Part shown: positions 23,404 through 35,029 of the stretch, piece by piece
Position numbering within the stretch: position 1 is the stretch's first letter
Layout of the letters: each line of letters begins with the position of its first letter
DNA from: Balanoglossus misakiensis
Taxonomy: Eukaryota > Hemichordata
Assembly (NCBI GenBank): GCA_040954595.2
Contig: CM082594.2
Span: 3,658,001-3,722,000 of the forward strand
Direction: 5' to 3'
DNA: 64,000 bases
Translations under genes and position numbers: made by a program
Notes under the pieces: generated by a model
What the model was told of the DNA's origin: nothing
The model's input: the letters and a program-made list of their open reading frames with translations, nothing else
Database searches by the model: none

Positions 23404-26400
23404 GTTGGCCAAATAGCAATGTGCACAGATACTGGTGTACAACAGAATTACTTTTAAACAGACGTACAGTTGCAGATAATGGGTAAGAATGTGCTTATTC
23501 GGAAAAGGTAAAGTTCTGTATGTGGATATCAGAACGTTTGTCCGAGATCGAAACTTTTCACAAGATCTCTACGAGAATAGCCTCTACTGCATTAGGACCA
23601 CTTACATCTCTACATTCTCTGTCACTTTCCTGGCTTGTCCATTTGTAAGTGCACTATCACCGCATGTTAATAACCGGTCGTTGGCGTCTCGACCCGACCG
23701 ACGTCTTCACCAGGAAGCGGACTTTTCCGGGAAGTGGTATCAAATGCACAGACATGCATTAGCCTGACACCTTTTAGATTCCGTGACGTTACACTTTGTA
23801 CGCACATCAACACAAACCGTTCATCAATCATCAAATTAAGTGACGTTTTGGCCACTGGTCAGATACATTTACGTACTTAGATAATGGTTATGACATCAAT
23901 CTTCGGCTACATAATGAAACCGAGTTTGTTTCCACTGGTGCCAATGCCTGTCTACTGCCCAATACTGCTCCGTTTGTGTGGAGAATGTCTAGGTAACGGC
24001 CTTCTGGATGTATTGCTTGGAAAATCGTTTGTCATCTGACAGACCCCATTTACCAGACGCAAGCGTCTACGAGCGTCTGGAAAGGCGACAAGGGGGAAAT
24101 GATTGATTACTTATATAAGGAGCTAAAATACATCAAGGATGTAAACTTGACACGCGGTCAGGAGATAAACTGATGAAATATTCCGCATGCAAACAAGCAT
24201 GACGTAACGGAAGGTGATCAGACACGATTTCCTGCGTCACTTACAACATTACAAATGTCCGAAACGAAAACTATATCACTGTTGCATGTACATTTGCACC
24301 GTTCATTACGCACTAATTGTAACAGAAAAAATAACAAAATGTGAAAAAAGTTTAATATGCTAACTACAAGACAGAATGATTGACCAAGGGAAGTCATGAA
24401 ATACAGTAAACATATAATTTCTTCTATCTCTTCCGACAGTGGGTTGTCGACTTTTTACCCAGAATGCAATTATTATAATGTGATTTGACCCCCTAGCACA
24501 AAGTGAAAACCTATTTAAGGCAGCTAGAATTATAGCCGCCATGCTTTGTCGTAAAGTTGCACACAACCTGATAAAGCAATCACTCTTGCCTCTCTGACAA
24601 GCTCTACAGTGATCTTAACTGTTTGGAGAGGAAGTGGTTTTGTAATGAGCGCACCGGCAGATTTGAAAACATTACGCAAGACAGCGATATCTTTTTTCAA
24701 TTTTGGTCGGAACCCTTTTCACTACGATAGGTCACTATAGCGGTAACACGTCAACACTGACACGGCGTACGTGTCAATAGGTATAACCTCGAGGCAACGG
24801 GTGTAAAGTTGGTTGATTTTCTGAGAAAGAATGAAGCACAAAGATACCGCTAATGGGACTGTGGTGTCTGTGAACGCGGAGATGAGAGCCGTTGCGAAGG
24901 CACTCTCCCCCGTTATATTCCCGCTTCAGTTCGTTCATTTCGCACACCAGCTAAATTTAATGAACAGTAGATCTCCTGCACCAGTCCTTTCAGTTTCAAC
25001 GAGACCTCTTCCAGTCTTCGCTGCTACATAACACCCGCCATTAGTTCAGTACACTCGTCAAGACGTAACTCGTCGAATATTAATTTTCTGGTTTCCTCCG
25101 TATCGGCATTCAAGCTCTGTCATGTTAATACTGTTTTCCCCCAGGGGGCAGTGAAACTAAAATGGATCATTGTGCGTTTTTTTTTGTCTCGTGGGTACAA
25201 ACTCAACCCGGAGTTGGAAATTAAACACAGTGTCAAGTCCATCATTCCCGTGGCTTTCCCATTGTGCCGATGCTGGTGGTGTATCTGATTGGACGTGGCG
25301 CGGCTGCGTCAAATTACCATTGCCTACGGTCTTCCACTGTGTCCTTCTCTAACAAGTAAAACGTACATATGCACCGTTATTAAAATATGACGATAGCTCC
25401 AGGTGACACGTGCTCTCTCGGTTTGATCAAGCCAAGGTCAGCCGAAGTGACATGGGCATGGCACCCCTTGGGTAGTAGAATGTACTATGTACTGTGAGGT
25501 TTGGAAAACATCGAGATCTTCGCTTTTCCCCATTAAATATATTCATGTTTGGTGCGAGATAGTGACATTTGCGTGAAATACATGTTTAAACTAAACACAT
25601 GTTGATTAGCGCAACCAATATCCGCTTAAGTTGTGATTAGCTTTATATCCCAACCTATGAATATGTATGTTTTGACATGGTTCATCATTGGTTATCATTT
25701 TAGCCGAGATCAAACCATCATCATTTAAAAGTACGCTTTCATTTGTCGTGGAGCATTTACAATAGGTTAATACTAATATTTTGGGCTCCGAGTATTTCGG
25801 GGAAAAAACTAGAAGACATTGTATAATTGAACACAGGATGTCGACCGCAAGACGCAGCACACACGAAGACGTTCACACGCTGTTCGGGGTATATGTACAC
25901 CCCGGGGGTAACAATTTGGCAAAATATTGGTTGCTAAAAAAAATCGCCGAGTCAGACTACAGACGCCATTGTATTATAACTGCGAATATGAGTTCATTTG
26001 GTTTGGCTGTACACGTATGTACTTCAGAACAGTGTACCCCGTCTGTTTGAGAGAGAAAAAACAGCGCTCGGCAAAAACAGTCTGTGTAACCCGATCTGTC
26101 TTTTAAAAAAGCCAACGATGTCTCTCACGACTACTGCTAGTCACACGGAAAGATCTTTTATCTGCGCGGCTTAAAATGTCTTCCTTTCTCTCTCCAAATC
26201 GATTCGTCAGAGTTAGTCTCCGGCCGTGGTTAGTCGACAATGGATATCAGTGCAACCGTACGCTGTTGAGTGTTATCTCCACAATCACAATCCAGGATTC
26301 GATTAAGATTCGCTATCTGAACCCCAGTCTGAAAGATGAGAGTGTCTCTGTGCCACGCTTTATCACGGGACGCTTCTTTTTATGGAAACAAAGTCATTAC

Positions 26401-26980
26401 AGCACCGTGTATTTTTACTGTCAGCGTTCATTACGAAGGTAATTAAGAAAAGATAAGGATTTTAAACGAGAGATAAGGGCAAAAGTCGGGATTTATTGTT
26501 GTAACAGCAAAAGAATGCTAAAAGAGTAGGCATCCCAGGAGTGATTTCCAAGGGGGAACTCGATTCATGTTAGTTTGCGTTGAATTAAAACACGTGTTTC
26601 CACCAGAATGGAATATTCACGTAATGATTGCACTTTGATTGTATCTATTGGCCTGTAAATTCCGTCTTACAGTCATACCCTCCCTTATTTGACTTCCTGT
26701 TACGTGTATTCACGATCTCTTGGGTGTTCAGACTAGTTCATCTTCCATATCTTGATTAAAGAGATTAATTATAGTATGTACATTGGCCTAAGTTTATTAT
26801 TCTATATCTCTCAAGATGGGTATCTTTTTGTTGAATAATCAAGGAAGGGGGTATTTTGAAATGTTGCGAAACGGCTTATATAACCGTCACGGTTTTCCTT
26901 GAGAGTGCGACAACCTTGATAGATCAGGCTATGCAAATTGTGACAACATCTGCGAGTGTTGGAAGTCGCATTCTCTGTTT
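23404..26980. other. non-coding stretch, no gene seen
   Basis: No recognisable gene. It includes a short hairpin (24053-24080), TATATAA boxes at 24112 and 26877, and an ATGGCGGC on the minus strand at about 24541 that opens a 50-odd codon frame with no recognisable features. Confidence 0.35.
24053..24080. repeat. hairpin with repeated GACGC/GCGTC cores
   Basis: Stem CCAGACGC pairs with GCGTCTGG across a 12-base loop that itself contains a third GCGTC. A second, competing stem GACGC-AA-GCGTC is possible. It is GC-rich relative to its surroundings. Confidence 0.75.
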
Positions 26981-27016
26981 CCCATCGCGGCGTTGTCGTT
27001 GATACGCCGCGATGGG
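26981..27016. repeat. strong GC-rich hairpin, 13-bp perfect stem
   Basis: CCCATCGCGGCGT (26981-26993) and ACGCCGCGATGGG (27004-27016) are exact complements across a 10-base loop. The stem has four CpGs and lies in AT-rich DNA. A weaker outer TTGTC/GACAA pairing is possible with 27021-27026. No poly(T) or coding context suggests a terminator or small RNA. Confidence 0.9.
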
Positions 27017-27224
27017 GATTGACAACACCGGGGTACTCACACAGCGCTGCAGCAACACGAAAGGAAATTGGGTTTGCAAATACCAATACACCGTTTACCT
27101 GTGAAGGTATTACAAACACGTCCCAGACGAAGCCTGAACGGAAACGTACATGTGACTAAAGAAATTGAAAGCAAATATCAATAATCCAAAGTACATGCAT
27201 GTAACCGAAAATCTGAAGTTGACC

Positions 27225-27473
27225 TGCTTCGTCGCACACTTTTCCAAGGTCACTGCACTTCTCGCTTTGTCTCGTCAGATGCTTTCAAAGGATTCACATA
27301 TCTCGCTCTTTCTCGTCACATCTTTGCAAGGTAGTCACAAATCTCGCCTGGTTCGTCACATACTCGTCCATTACAAATCTCGTTCTCTCTCGGGCACTTT
27401 TCTAAGGTCATTACAAATCTGCCAACAAATCTTCATCTGTCTCGTCATCCTTCTAACCACAAATCTCGATTTT
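27225..27473. repeat. degenerate minisatellite, ~40-bp unit, about 6 copies
   Basis: Copies begin near 27227, 27271, 27311, 27351, 27387 and 27439. Each has a core like CTCGTCACA, a variable middle (often CTTTTCNAAGGT), then CATTACAAATCTCG. Divergence between units is high, so the array is old. An open plus-strand frame crosses it (27165-27476), but unit lengths vary and are not multiples of three, which argues against coding. Confidence 0.85.
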
Positions 27474-29899
27474 TAATTAAAATTTGAACATTCTAATGGG
27501 TATGATAATGTAAACATGCCAACAAGCAACATCTATAATTGCATAATTATTCCATTTTCTGCATAGAATACATAAACGTTAGACCTATTTACATTCGGAC
27601 AAAACATGTTTTATATCATACATTTCAATTACGCGAAATCAAGTTATAAATTAAAATTAAAATGTCGACGTCATTAAGAATGCAAATGATTAAACAAGAA
27701 TACAGTGATGAGAGCATGTTGTCCCTTTAGTGATTGGTGATTCGCATCAAAGTGAAAAATTCAATTCGACTTGGTTTCTTAAACAGGAGCCCATGGACTT
27801 CATCGAGAGACAATGTATTTGGAAGTTAAGTACAATACCCTATTGGTGGACTGCAAATGAAATTGACACTCCGTCATAATTTTGAAATTATGATTACATT
27901 CAGTTTCAAGGTGCTCACCAAAGACATAGTAGGCGATTCTTAGCCATTGTGCCCTTTAAATTGATAATGTGAAAAGGCAGGGCTTTAGTGGCGGAGGGGG
28001 CATTGACATCGCAATCCGTTCTCGATAGATTATGAACTTTATCAGCTCTATTGGAGCATGTATTAAACAGCCTTGTCGCATCTATGCCGTCATTTCTTTT
28101 ATCAAACGTTGTCTTTTACCTTGAAGCCCCGGTTATTATGCCGAGAGACGCTATTTGCAGGCTTGACCTTGCGCAGGATTACAGTATAATATTACAGCAA
28201 ACGCAAATTATCGCCGAGCTTACTCTTATTATTATGTTATACAGATGTCAGTTTAGCTCTTGGTATTTTTTTTTCAAATCGTCCAATCTTGTTAAAAAAT
28301 GGTTCCAGCGCGGGTACAGATGGAAATAAGGCGGGCAATTGCCGTAGTTTTGCTAGCAGATGTCACTACTGCAGGGTGATGCAACACATCTTTGGCCATT
28401 TCTCACAATCTGCGTCGATGGTTCACGATTGCTCGAAATGATGATGCGTAAATGTAGTATTGAAAAGGCAACCTTCCTTTTAGCTAGGGTTTGTAGTTGT
28501 ACATGTGCAAATGCGACAGAAATAATGACCATCCGTGTCTTTGCAACAACGACAAAACAACGACGTGCTGTGGTTCTGGCAACCAGACCGAGACTAAATT
28601 TTACCTACCGACCTTCAATTTTCGTAGCCAAGTGAATGCGGAAGTAACTCAACATTGTAATTTACACGAGAAACGACATGATGAAAGTAAAATAAAATGA
28701 CAAGAACTACAGAGCTGAAGGTGTTGCAGTGACGCCTTCCAAGCACCCAACGGGACAGAAAAAATATGTAAAAAATTTCCCGACATACCTGCCTATTTTG
28801 TTGAAAAGCTCGTCATTATAGAAGCACACATATTTGCTAGACTTTATAGAAATGTGCTATGGTCTTTGTTGGCTGCGAGAGAAATTATAACATGCAAATA
28901 AGCTACTTCCGGTAGATTTCCGAGGCATATCTGTCGCCAGACTCTTCCGGTTTCTTTAATTTGTGATTAAACGTTTATAAGGTCGTGATCTGTTCAGTTG
29001 CAGTTAGAGGGCTTCTGTAAAGCAGCCTGACTAATATGGTTGTAAATATATATGCAGGTTTTCTTTGCGCTCTCATACAAAACCATATCAGACGCGGTCA
29101 GTTTTTTTTCTAATAGCCATATGTGCATCCTTGTGCACATTTTACATGTTTTCAGTAAAACTCATCCGTGGAACGATCAATACCAATGTCCGTTCATGAA
29201 TTTTTGAGGATTCTGTTTTTCTTTGAGACAGGTGGTTATAACACGCGCGATTAACGATGTCACTTTAGTTTTCGTCGATGCGAAGGAACTCGTATAACAT
29301 ATAAAATGAGACCAGTGCTCCAACAGCCAGTTTGGCCATTATGTATATATTATAAATCAACGGTCTGTTTCCTTGTGACTGACGTGAAATGTTTAGTGTT
29401 CCCACGCCCTCACGAACCATCGGGGTGTATGAAATGGTCTATTTAGGCAAAGGAGTTTCGTCGGGCATGTATAAACCCCGTTTAATCGGGTATATACCAT
29501 CAATGAAAAAACCTTGCGTGAGCAATTTTCCATCGCGATTGTGTTTTGTTAATCAACGGTTTGTATCGTCTGCAGGTCACAAGACTTGAAATCATTTTAC
29601 TTGTATTCTGAGAGCGCAATTTCTATCAGACAGCGTTCTCTTGTAAATCGTTCTTATACAAAGATGACCGTCTGTGTATTGCCATGAGAAATCGTTGCGC
29701 GCCGTGACTTGAACGCCGCATCAGCATGTTGCCCGTTGATAGACATTGATTATATAATCAATTTACCTGCCACCTGTTACCGAGAATGTGTGTTTTTTTT
29801 ATTTTGTCTATTCCAAAATCAAATAATAGCACGAAGCTAAAATTAAATCCCAACGGTTACCGTGGAAGGCAAGTTAACCGCATCGCTATTTCCTGATCC
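27474..29899. other. non-coding stretch, AT-rich
   Basis: No recognisable gene. 27474-27710 is very AT-rich. The frame at 28497-28700 is cysteine-rich near its start (CKC...CLC...CC), but I find no matching domain and treat it as chance. Confidence 0.35.
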
Positions 29900-29913
29900 G
29901 TTGCCACGGCAAC
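29900..29913. promoter_or_regulatory. RFX X-box, perfect inverted repeat
   Basis: GTTGCCACGGCAAC has the two X-box half-sites GTTGCC and GGCAAC in perfect inversion with a 2-base spacer. This is the high-affinity form bound by RFX factors, which control ciliary genes and act at many animal enhancers. A second site lies 95 bases downstream, and a half-site-like GTTACCGTGGAAGG lies about 45 bases upstream. Confidence 0.6.
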
Positions 29914-30007
29914 TGCGCGAACGCAACGTAATATTTGAACATCATGATAAGACATCTCCGTCAATCTTTCAGCGCTGCGGCCGGGTAGCTGCGTAAAAAA
30001 ATCTCTG

Positions 30008-30020
30008 GTTGCCAGGCAAC
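30008..30020. promoter_or_regulatory. RFX X-box, perfect inverted repeat, 1-base spacer
   Basis: GTTGCC-A-GGCAAC. It pairs with the site at 29900-29913. The DNA between the two is CpG-rich (AGCGCTGCGGCCGGG near 29971). Confidence 0.55.
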
Positions 30021-30639
30021 GGGACGCAAATCATCATCGCTGATGAGTTCCGAGCCTAATGGTGTAGATACCAACTTAATTGCTATTGCCTGAGAAAAAT
30101 GTGATCCGAAACCTTAAATAACGTCTTGTGAGGGAAGATGACGAACAAGCGCAAGTTTGGATGAATGTTGCTTAACTACGATCACCAGTAATGAGTATAG
30201 TAACGCATCCGCGTCATCAGCTTTGTCAGGGATAATCATTATATATTTGGAGGAGGGGTAGTCTCACAACGCTAAAATTGGCACCTTGTGCATGACTTGT
30301 CTCAATGGGATGTTTAAAGGCACGGTGCTTTCTGTGCCATTATTATAATTTATTCTTAGGGGCTAACAAACGCTTCTATGAAAAGAAAAAAACGGCGGTC
30401 CACTAATTTGATTAATGCGATATGATATGTTTCATTAGTGTACTTACGCACGGCACAATATTATCTTTAAACTATCGCATTATTAATCTCCATAATTCTC
30501 ATTCTGGAAAACCGTACATATTACGCAGATACAACATGACCGTTTGCTACATCATGTGGCGAACGATTGAAGCCCTTTATTTTGGAGACACAGAAGGTGT
30601 CAGCATCTTACATCTTCGAGTCCAACAGCCTACGTAATG

Positions 30640-30731
30640 TTAACCCTTTCACCAAAATGGTTTGGTCCAAATCCATTGTTTTCTATGGTAAAGTTGGACC
30701 TCCAAAGAGGGAAACGGGGTAAAGGGGTTAA
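30640..30731. mobile_element. 84-bp MITE, piggyBac-type, flanked by TTAA
   Basis: TTAA at 30640-30643 and 30728-30731 flank an element whose ends are CCCTTTCACC on the left and, on the opposite strand, CCCCTTTACCCC on the right. A second inverted pair lies inside (GGTCCAA at 30664, TTGGACC at 30694), so most of the element can fold back. TTAA target sites and CCC-starting ends are typical of piggyBac-derived non-autonomous elements. It is far too short to encode a transposase. The central 23 bases recur exactly at 49325-49347. Confidence 0.65.
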
Positions 30732-32199
30732 ATGACACCGCATACAGCGAAAATCTTCCACGACCGTGCCATTTAAATTCCGCGAAGCGTCTGGCGCAAT
30801 TATATATTCTCTTTCATTTCTTCGTGACGGCGATTGCGTGGCAAATGTGTGGAATTCTTTCAACAAACACGACGATCTGTCGGGCGTATAATGGATGAGA
30901 TTCCTAACAATATCAAATGTCTTCTTTTTAAGTGGGGGCAAACCGCGCCAAAGTTAGGTGAATACTTCTGTTTAAAAAAGGTCGGCACCTGTTCAAATTG
31001 ATGCCCACACAAAGACTTGACTGAATAATTGCGAATCTTGGTTGACTGCCTCAGTTGACTGTATTTCTACAGACAACACCGCCTGACATGCACTGTGGAA
31101 TGCATTTTATAAGTAAACCAAAATAATGAACCAGTCAATGAAGAAGAGTTCAATACACATCAACGAACAACCTGTCGACTCCCGATTTAGTTTGACATTT
31201 CATGTAAATATATCTGACCTATGACCTGTGTTCTTTAGAATATTGAACGAGTATGATTGCAATCATTTTTCAACACCCCGTACAGGGACGCGATGTTGTG
31301 CCCTTGAGTATGTCCGCGTTACTTCTTATTGCTTCTCCATTACCCTTAGTGATGAGTATCTGCAATTTTTTTCTGTTGTCTGTCGAATTGCGGTTGAAAT
31401 AAGATTAATTCAGACAGCCAATTAATTTATGTGATTTCACTGCAATTAATTTATTACCATTCCTCTTCTTTAAAAAAATACATGTGCCATCACTGAAGAA
31501 AATCCCATGCTTTTCATGGGTATACTCTAACCATAGTTTATATTTTCGTCAAAGCAACCCACTAAACGCTGAATCGTGAGACTTATAACGTTACATGTAT
31601 GTTCTTGTTGGGAAGACAAAGCGAGTATTCCCACGGTAATAGCGCATGCTCTATACGATACTCAGATTTCATGGAAACCGGCCGCCAGTGGCTACCAATG
31701 ACACTTTCAGCAGAGATTGGTCGTCTACGCTTACGGGTATAGCTTTCCGTTACGGGATCCGTTCTGTGCTATGAGAAGTACACGCACTCCCGTTTTGTTA
31801 TCACGTGACAGAGACGGTTGCACATACTGAGGCCGCTCTCTATTATACCTCGATGGTTTTGATGAAATAAATTTGGGGCGAAGTCAAGTCAGTGACATTA
31901 CGAACGAAATTTGCGGATGAATCTGGCTTTCCAGGAAATTTGCTGATGCGTTTTCGCTTTCGTCAGCGTGTCGCCAGAGGGTCCATCTCCACACGCTGTA
32001 ATTATGGATATTCATTTATACAGAATTAACATGTCATATTAACATAAACAAACGCGTGGCCTTGGTCCCATTTCGCTCTGACGCGTGCAATATCTGCACC
32101 GTTTCATACCTGTGGCAGAAATTAATGTTGCTAGTTTCCAAGAAACTGTTTCACAGTCCTGTATGTAGAAATGATTAATCGGTGAAAGCTCCGGGTATG
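30732..32199. other. non-coding stretch, no gene seen
   Basis: No recognisable gene. A small perfect hairpin CCCATG-CTTTT-CATGGG lies at about 31505-31521, and a TCACGTGA E-box at about 31801. Confidence 0.35.
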
Positions 32200-32897
32200 C
32201 TCCGCTGAGCTTGTCGACTCGAGCGGCCGCCCGGACGGCGCAGAATCCACTCAGTGCTGTGTGAGGTTGCCCGGTTCACAGTGATGTCACCGCAAGATTT
32301 CCTCATTATGCATATATATTGCTGCGAGCCGTTTACTCACGCCTGCCTTTAAACGTCAGTGCCCATATTTGTGAGAGCACAGACCCGCTAGAGGTGGTGG
32401 CGGCTCTCCGTATATACATTCGTAGAGGAACAACGCTCTCTTAACACGGCCGGAATCTTTGCCTACGCCGAGTTGTGGAAATTCGGACTACTTCATTCAA
32501 CCACTGACAAGGTTGTTAGTTTTTTCTACGTGTCATTTCGACTTTGCTGTCGCTGAATAACGTTTTTAACGTCTAAATTCCGACTCGGATGAAATGGCCG
32601 TTATGTTCTGCATGGACGCTAGTCAAAAACCTCGCTGTACGTGAACTTAATTACGTTGTCGCTCTTTTAAAAAATCATGTCTTTCAGTTTTTATGATCTA
32701 GCTTACAGAAATTCTCTCATCGCCAGATACGGTTGCCATGGTGATATGATCCCGGCTTAACCTGTGGAGGGACATTAAACTCCCGCACGCGGCATCAACA
32801 CCTCACCACGCCAGTTTTCCCGCGTAGGAGCATCAGGACTCTGTGCCTTCACGTAGCAGGTTACACAGTCAAAGAACCACAGCAGGGAAAAGGGCAG
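32200..32897 (+). promoter_or_regulatory. CpG-rich promoter-like region with possible 5'-UTR exon
   Basis: This is one of the most GC- and CpG-dense patches of the window (32205-32480 includes GCGGCCGCCCGG). It contains a TATATAT at about 32314, an X-box-like GTTGCCATGGTGAT (32732-32745), and a consensus-like donor GGGCAG|GTAAAA at 32897/32898. A short frame from ATG at about 32593 (MAVMFCMDASQKPR...) stops quickly. This would fit an upstream promoter with a non-coding first exon ending at 32897, but no acceptor or coding exon can be linked to it. Confidence 0.25.
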
Positions 32898-33252
32898 GTA
32901 AAAAATTTAAATTGTTTATGATACAATGTAAATGTTATAAAATCGAATTCAGATAACAAGCTTCCGCGCAAACGAAAGGTGCGGTGAACCACTGCAGGGT
33001 GTCAAATGAACCAACACTCGCGTTATTTGTCAGTTGACGGCGGTTCAGTATTTTGAATTATGACTTTCGGTGTACCAGAAAAATAAAAACATGTCATCTG
33101 CATTGCCGTTCAGGTGACCTGAATTGAAATATTGATTTCCACGCCACTTGTTTCATTACGCGTATCATAGCTAAATAGCTCGGGGTCGGCGAACCGCTTT
33201 CATGAAATTATAACGCACTAATTTGATGTATTGACCAAAACGCATTCGTTTG
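32898..33252. other. non-coding stretch
   Basis: Nothing recognisable. If the donor at 32898 is real, this would be the start of an intron. Confidence 0.3.
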
Positions 33253-33361
33253 ATTGGAGTGACGTAATTCTATGGAAGCGGAGATCACGCGGAAATGGTG
33301 CCGTTTAAATGGCGGCGACTTGTCATCTGGTGGTCCGTTACTAGGGCCGGGGAAAAGCTAG
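33253..33361 (+). promoter_or_regulatory. CCAAT + CRE + YY1-type motif cluster
   Basis: ATTGG (33253), TGACGTAA (33260-33267) and AAATGGCGGCG (33307-33317) lie within 65 bp. NF-Y, CREB/ATF and YY1 sites together are typical of TATA-less promoters. An ATG at 33272 opens a 29-codon frame (MEAEITRKWCRLNGGDL...), and another ATG at 33309 opens only 11 codons. Neither is recognised. Confidence 0.3.
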
Positions 33362-33682
33362 AGTGTTATTATTTTTGGGTAATTTTAGCTTTTGTTATAC
33401 GTTTAATCCCTCGTCGGTAACTATTCGAGGCATGCGCGATATTGTTAAGAAATGAAGAGAAAACGTATGGTTTGAAAAATTACAATTTTCTGCAGCTGGA
33501 GTTTGTAGTTATAAAGGATGAGGGATCTTGATATTTATGTTTTTGTATAATTTGTGGCAAAACCATTAAGAACTGCGGTGCATGACGAAGACAAAGTGGT
33601 AAAAGGAGGTTTCGTTGCTTTGCTGCGGATGAGGTCTTATCCAAGCATTATGTTACACAGAACCAGGCGATCCCTATACTAC

Positions 33683-34100
<418 letters not shown>

Positions 34101-34117
34101 TGAATATGATGCCTCCC

Positions 34118-34152
34118 ATGATGATGATGATGATATAACAACAACAACAACT

Positions 34153-34204
<52 letters not shown>

Positions 34205-34256
34205 CCACCATCACCACCACCACCACCACAACAACAACAACAACAACAATCATCAT
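34118..34256. repeat. compound (ATG)(ACA)(CAT)(CAC)(ACA) microsatellite
   Basis: Successive trinucleotide blocks: ATG at 34118-34134, ACA at 34138-34150, CAT at 34153-34203, CAC at about 34203-34229, ACA at about 34229-34248, and a final ATCATCAT. Both strands give homopolymeric peptides (poly-D, poly-C, poly-G) that are artefacts. Confidence 0.96.
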
Positions 34257-35021
34257 AGGCCTGGGAAAAACTCTTTGTCTTTACATCCACTCATTTCTAT
34301 AAATCAATGTTAATGACATAAGACTCTATAAGCGTCTATCAATCTGCAGTGATAGCCTCACGCATTGTTTTAACATTGGTTTGTTTTGACTCGCTGTATT
34401 ATTAGATGTCAATAGTGTACTGTGCTAACTTGGGACTCGTTTTATCCGTGTTATATCTATGACGGATTCAAAATTAAAGACCGCGATTTACTGTAACACC
34501 ACACTTGCTATACGCAGCACGTTTTGCTTCTAACTCGTTTCAGTTACACAGTCACTCACACGCCCTTCACTGAAACTGGAAGGATTGTGCGAGTTTGTGA
34601 AATACCCGCATGCAAAAATTGACACCGCAAAGTCAATGTGAAAGGGGGGTAATGAAGCCCGTTGTGGTTAGCTCTTGCGTTTTTAAACATTGATTTTAGC
34701 GGCACTTATGTTGTACAGCTCTTATCGCCTTTTTGCAATCTTCCAAAAGGCATTTAGACCGCTTCTCAAAATGTTTTTTTTATCTTGACAAACCTTTTAG
34801 ACAATTTTGTCTTCCGTATCTCACTTATCACTCACAAGAGGATAGGCAGAGATCTAGAGTCTTTTGTTTGTTGTCACTATCTGTTCATTCATCGCAAGCG
34901 AGGCCCGCAGGACAGGCGTGCTGGATGTCGACCTGCCCACAAAGCGCACCGGGCTCGTTTTATTTATCACAATTTACAATCTCGACGGAGAAAGGGGTTG
35001 CCGTAAATTGATCAATTCTGA
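34257..35021. other. non-coding stretch between microsatellite and LINE insertion
   Basis: No recognisable gene. Overlapping frames at 34733-35148 are open but have no shared domain or convincing start. Confidence 0.35.
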
Positions 35022-35029
35022 TGTCGGGG
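35022..35029. repeat. target-site duplication, left copy
   Basis: TGTCGGGG lies immediately before the 26-base T run. The same octamer, also followed by TTTT, occurs at 35659-35666 at the other edge of the LINE. If the shared T's are counted the match is 12 bases. Confidence 0.6.

Noticed and set aside
25808-25980. Apparent duplication giving RRHCII twice in one frame (25781-26050)
   Set aside because: Only about 20 bases align imperfectly and the similarity does not extend; likely chance.
28497-28700. Cysteine-rich short frame (CKC..CLC..CC)
   Set aside because: No signal peptide, no known spacing pattern, no splice context.
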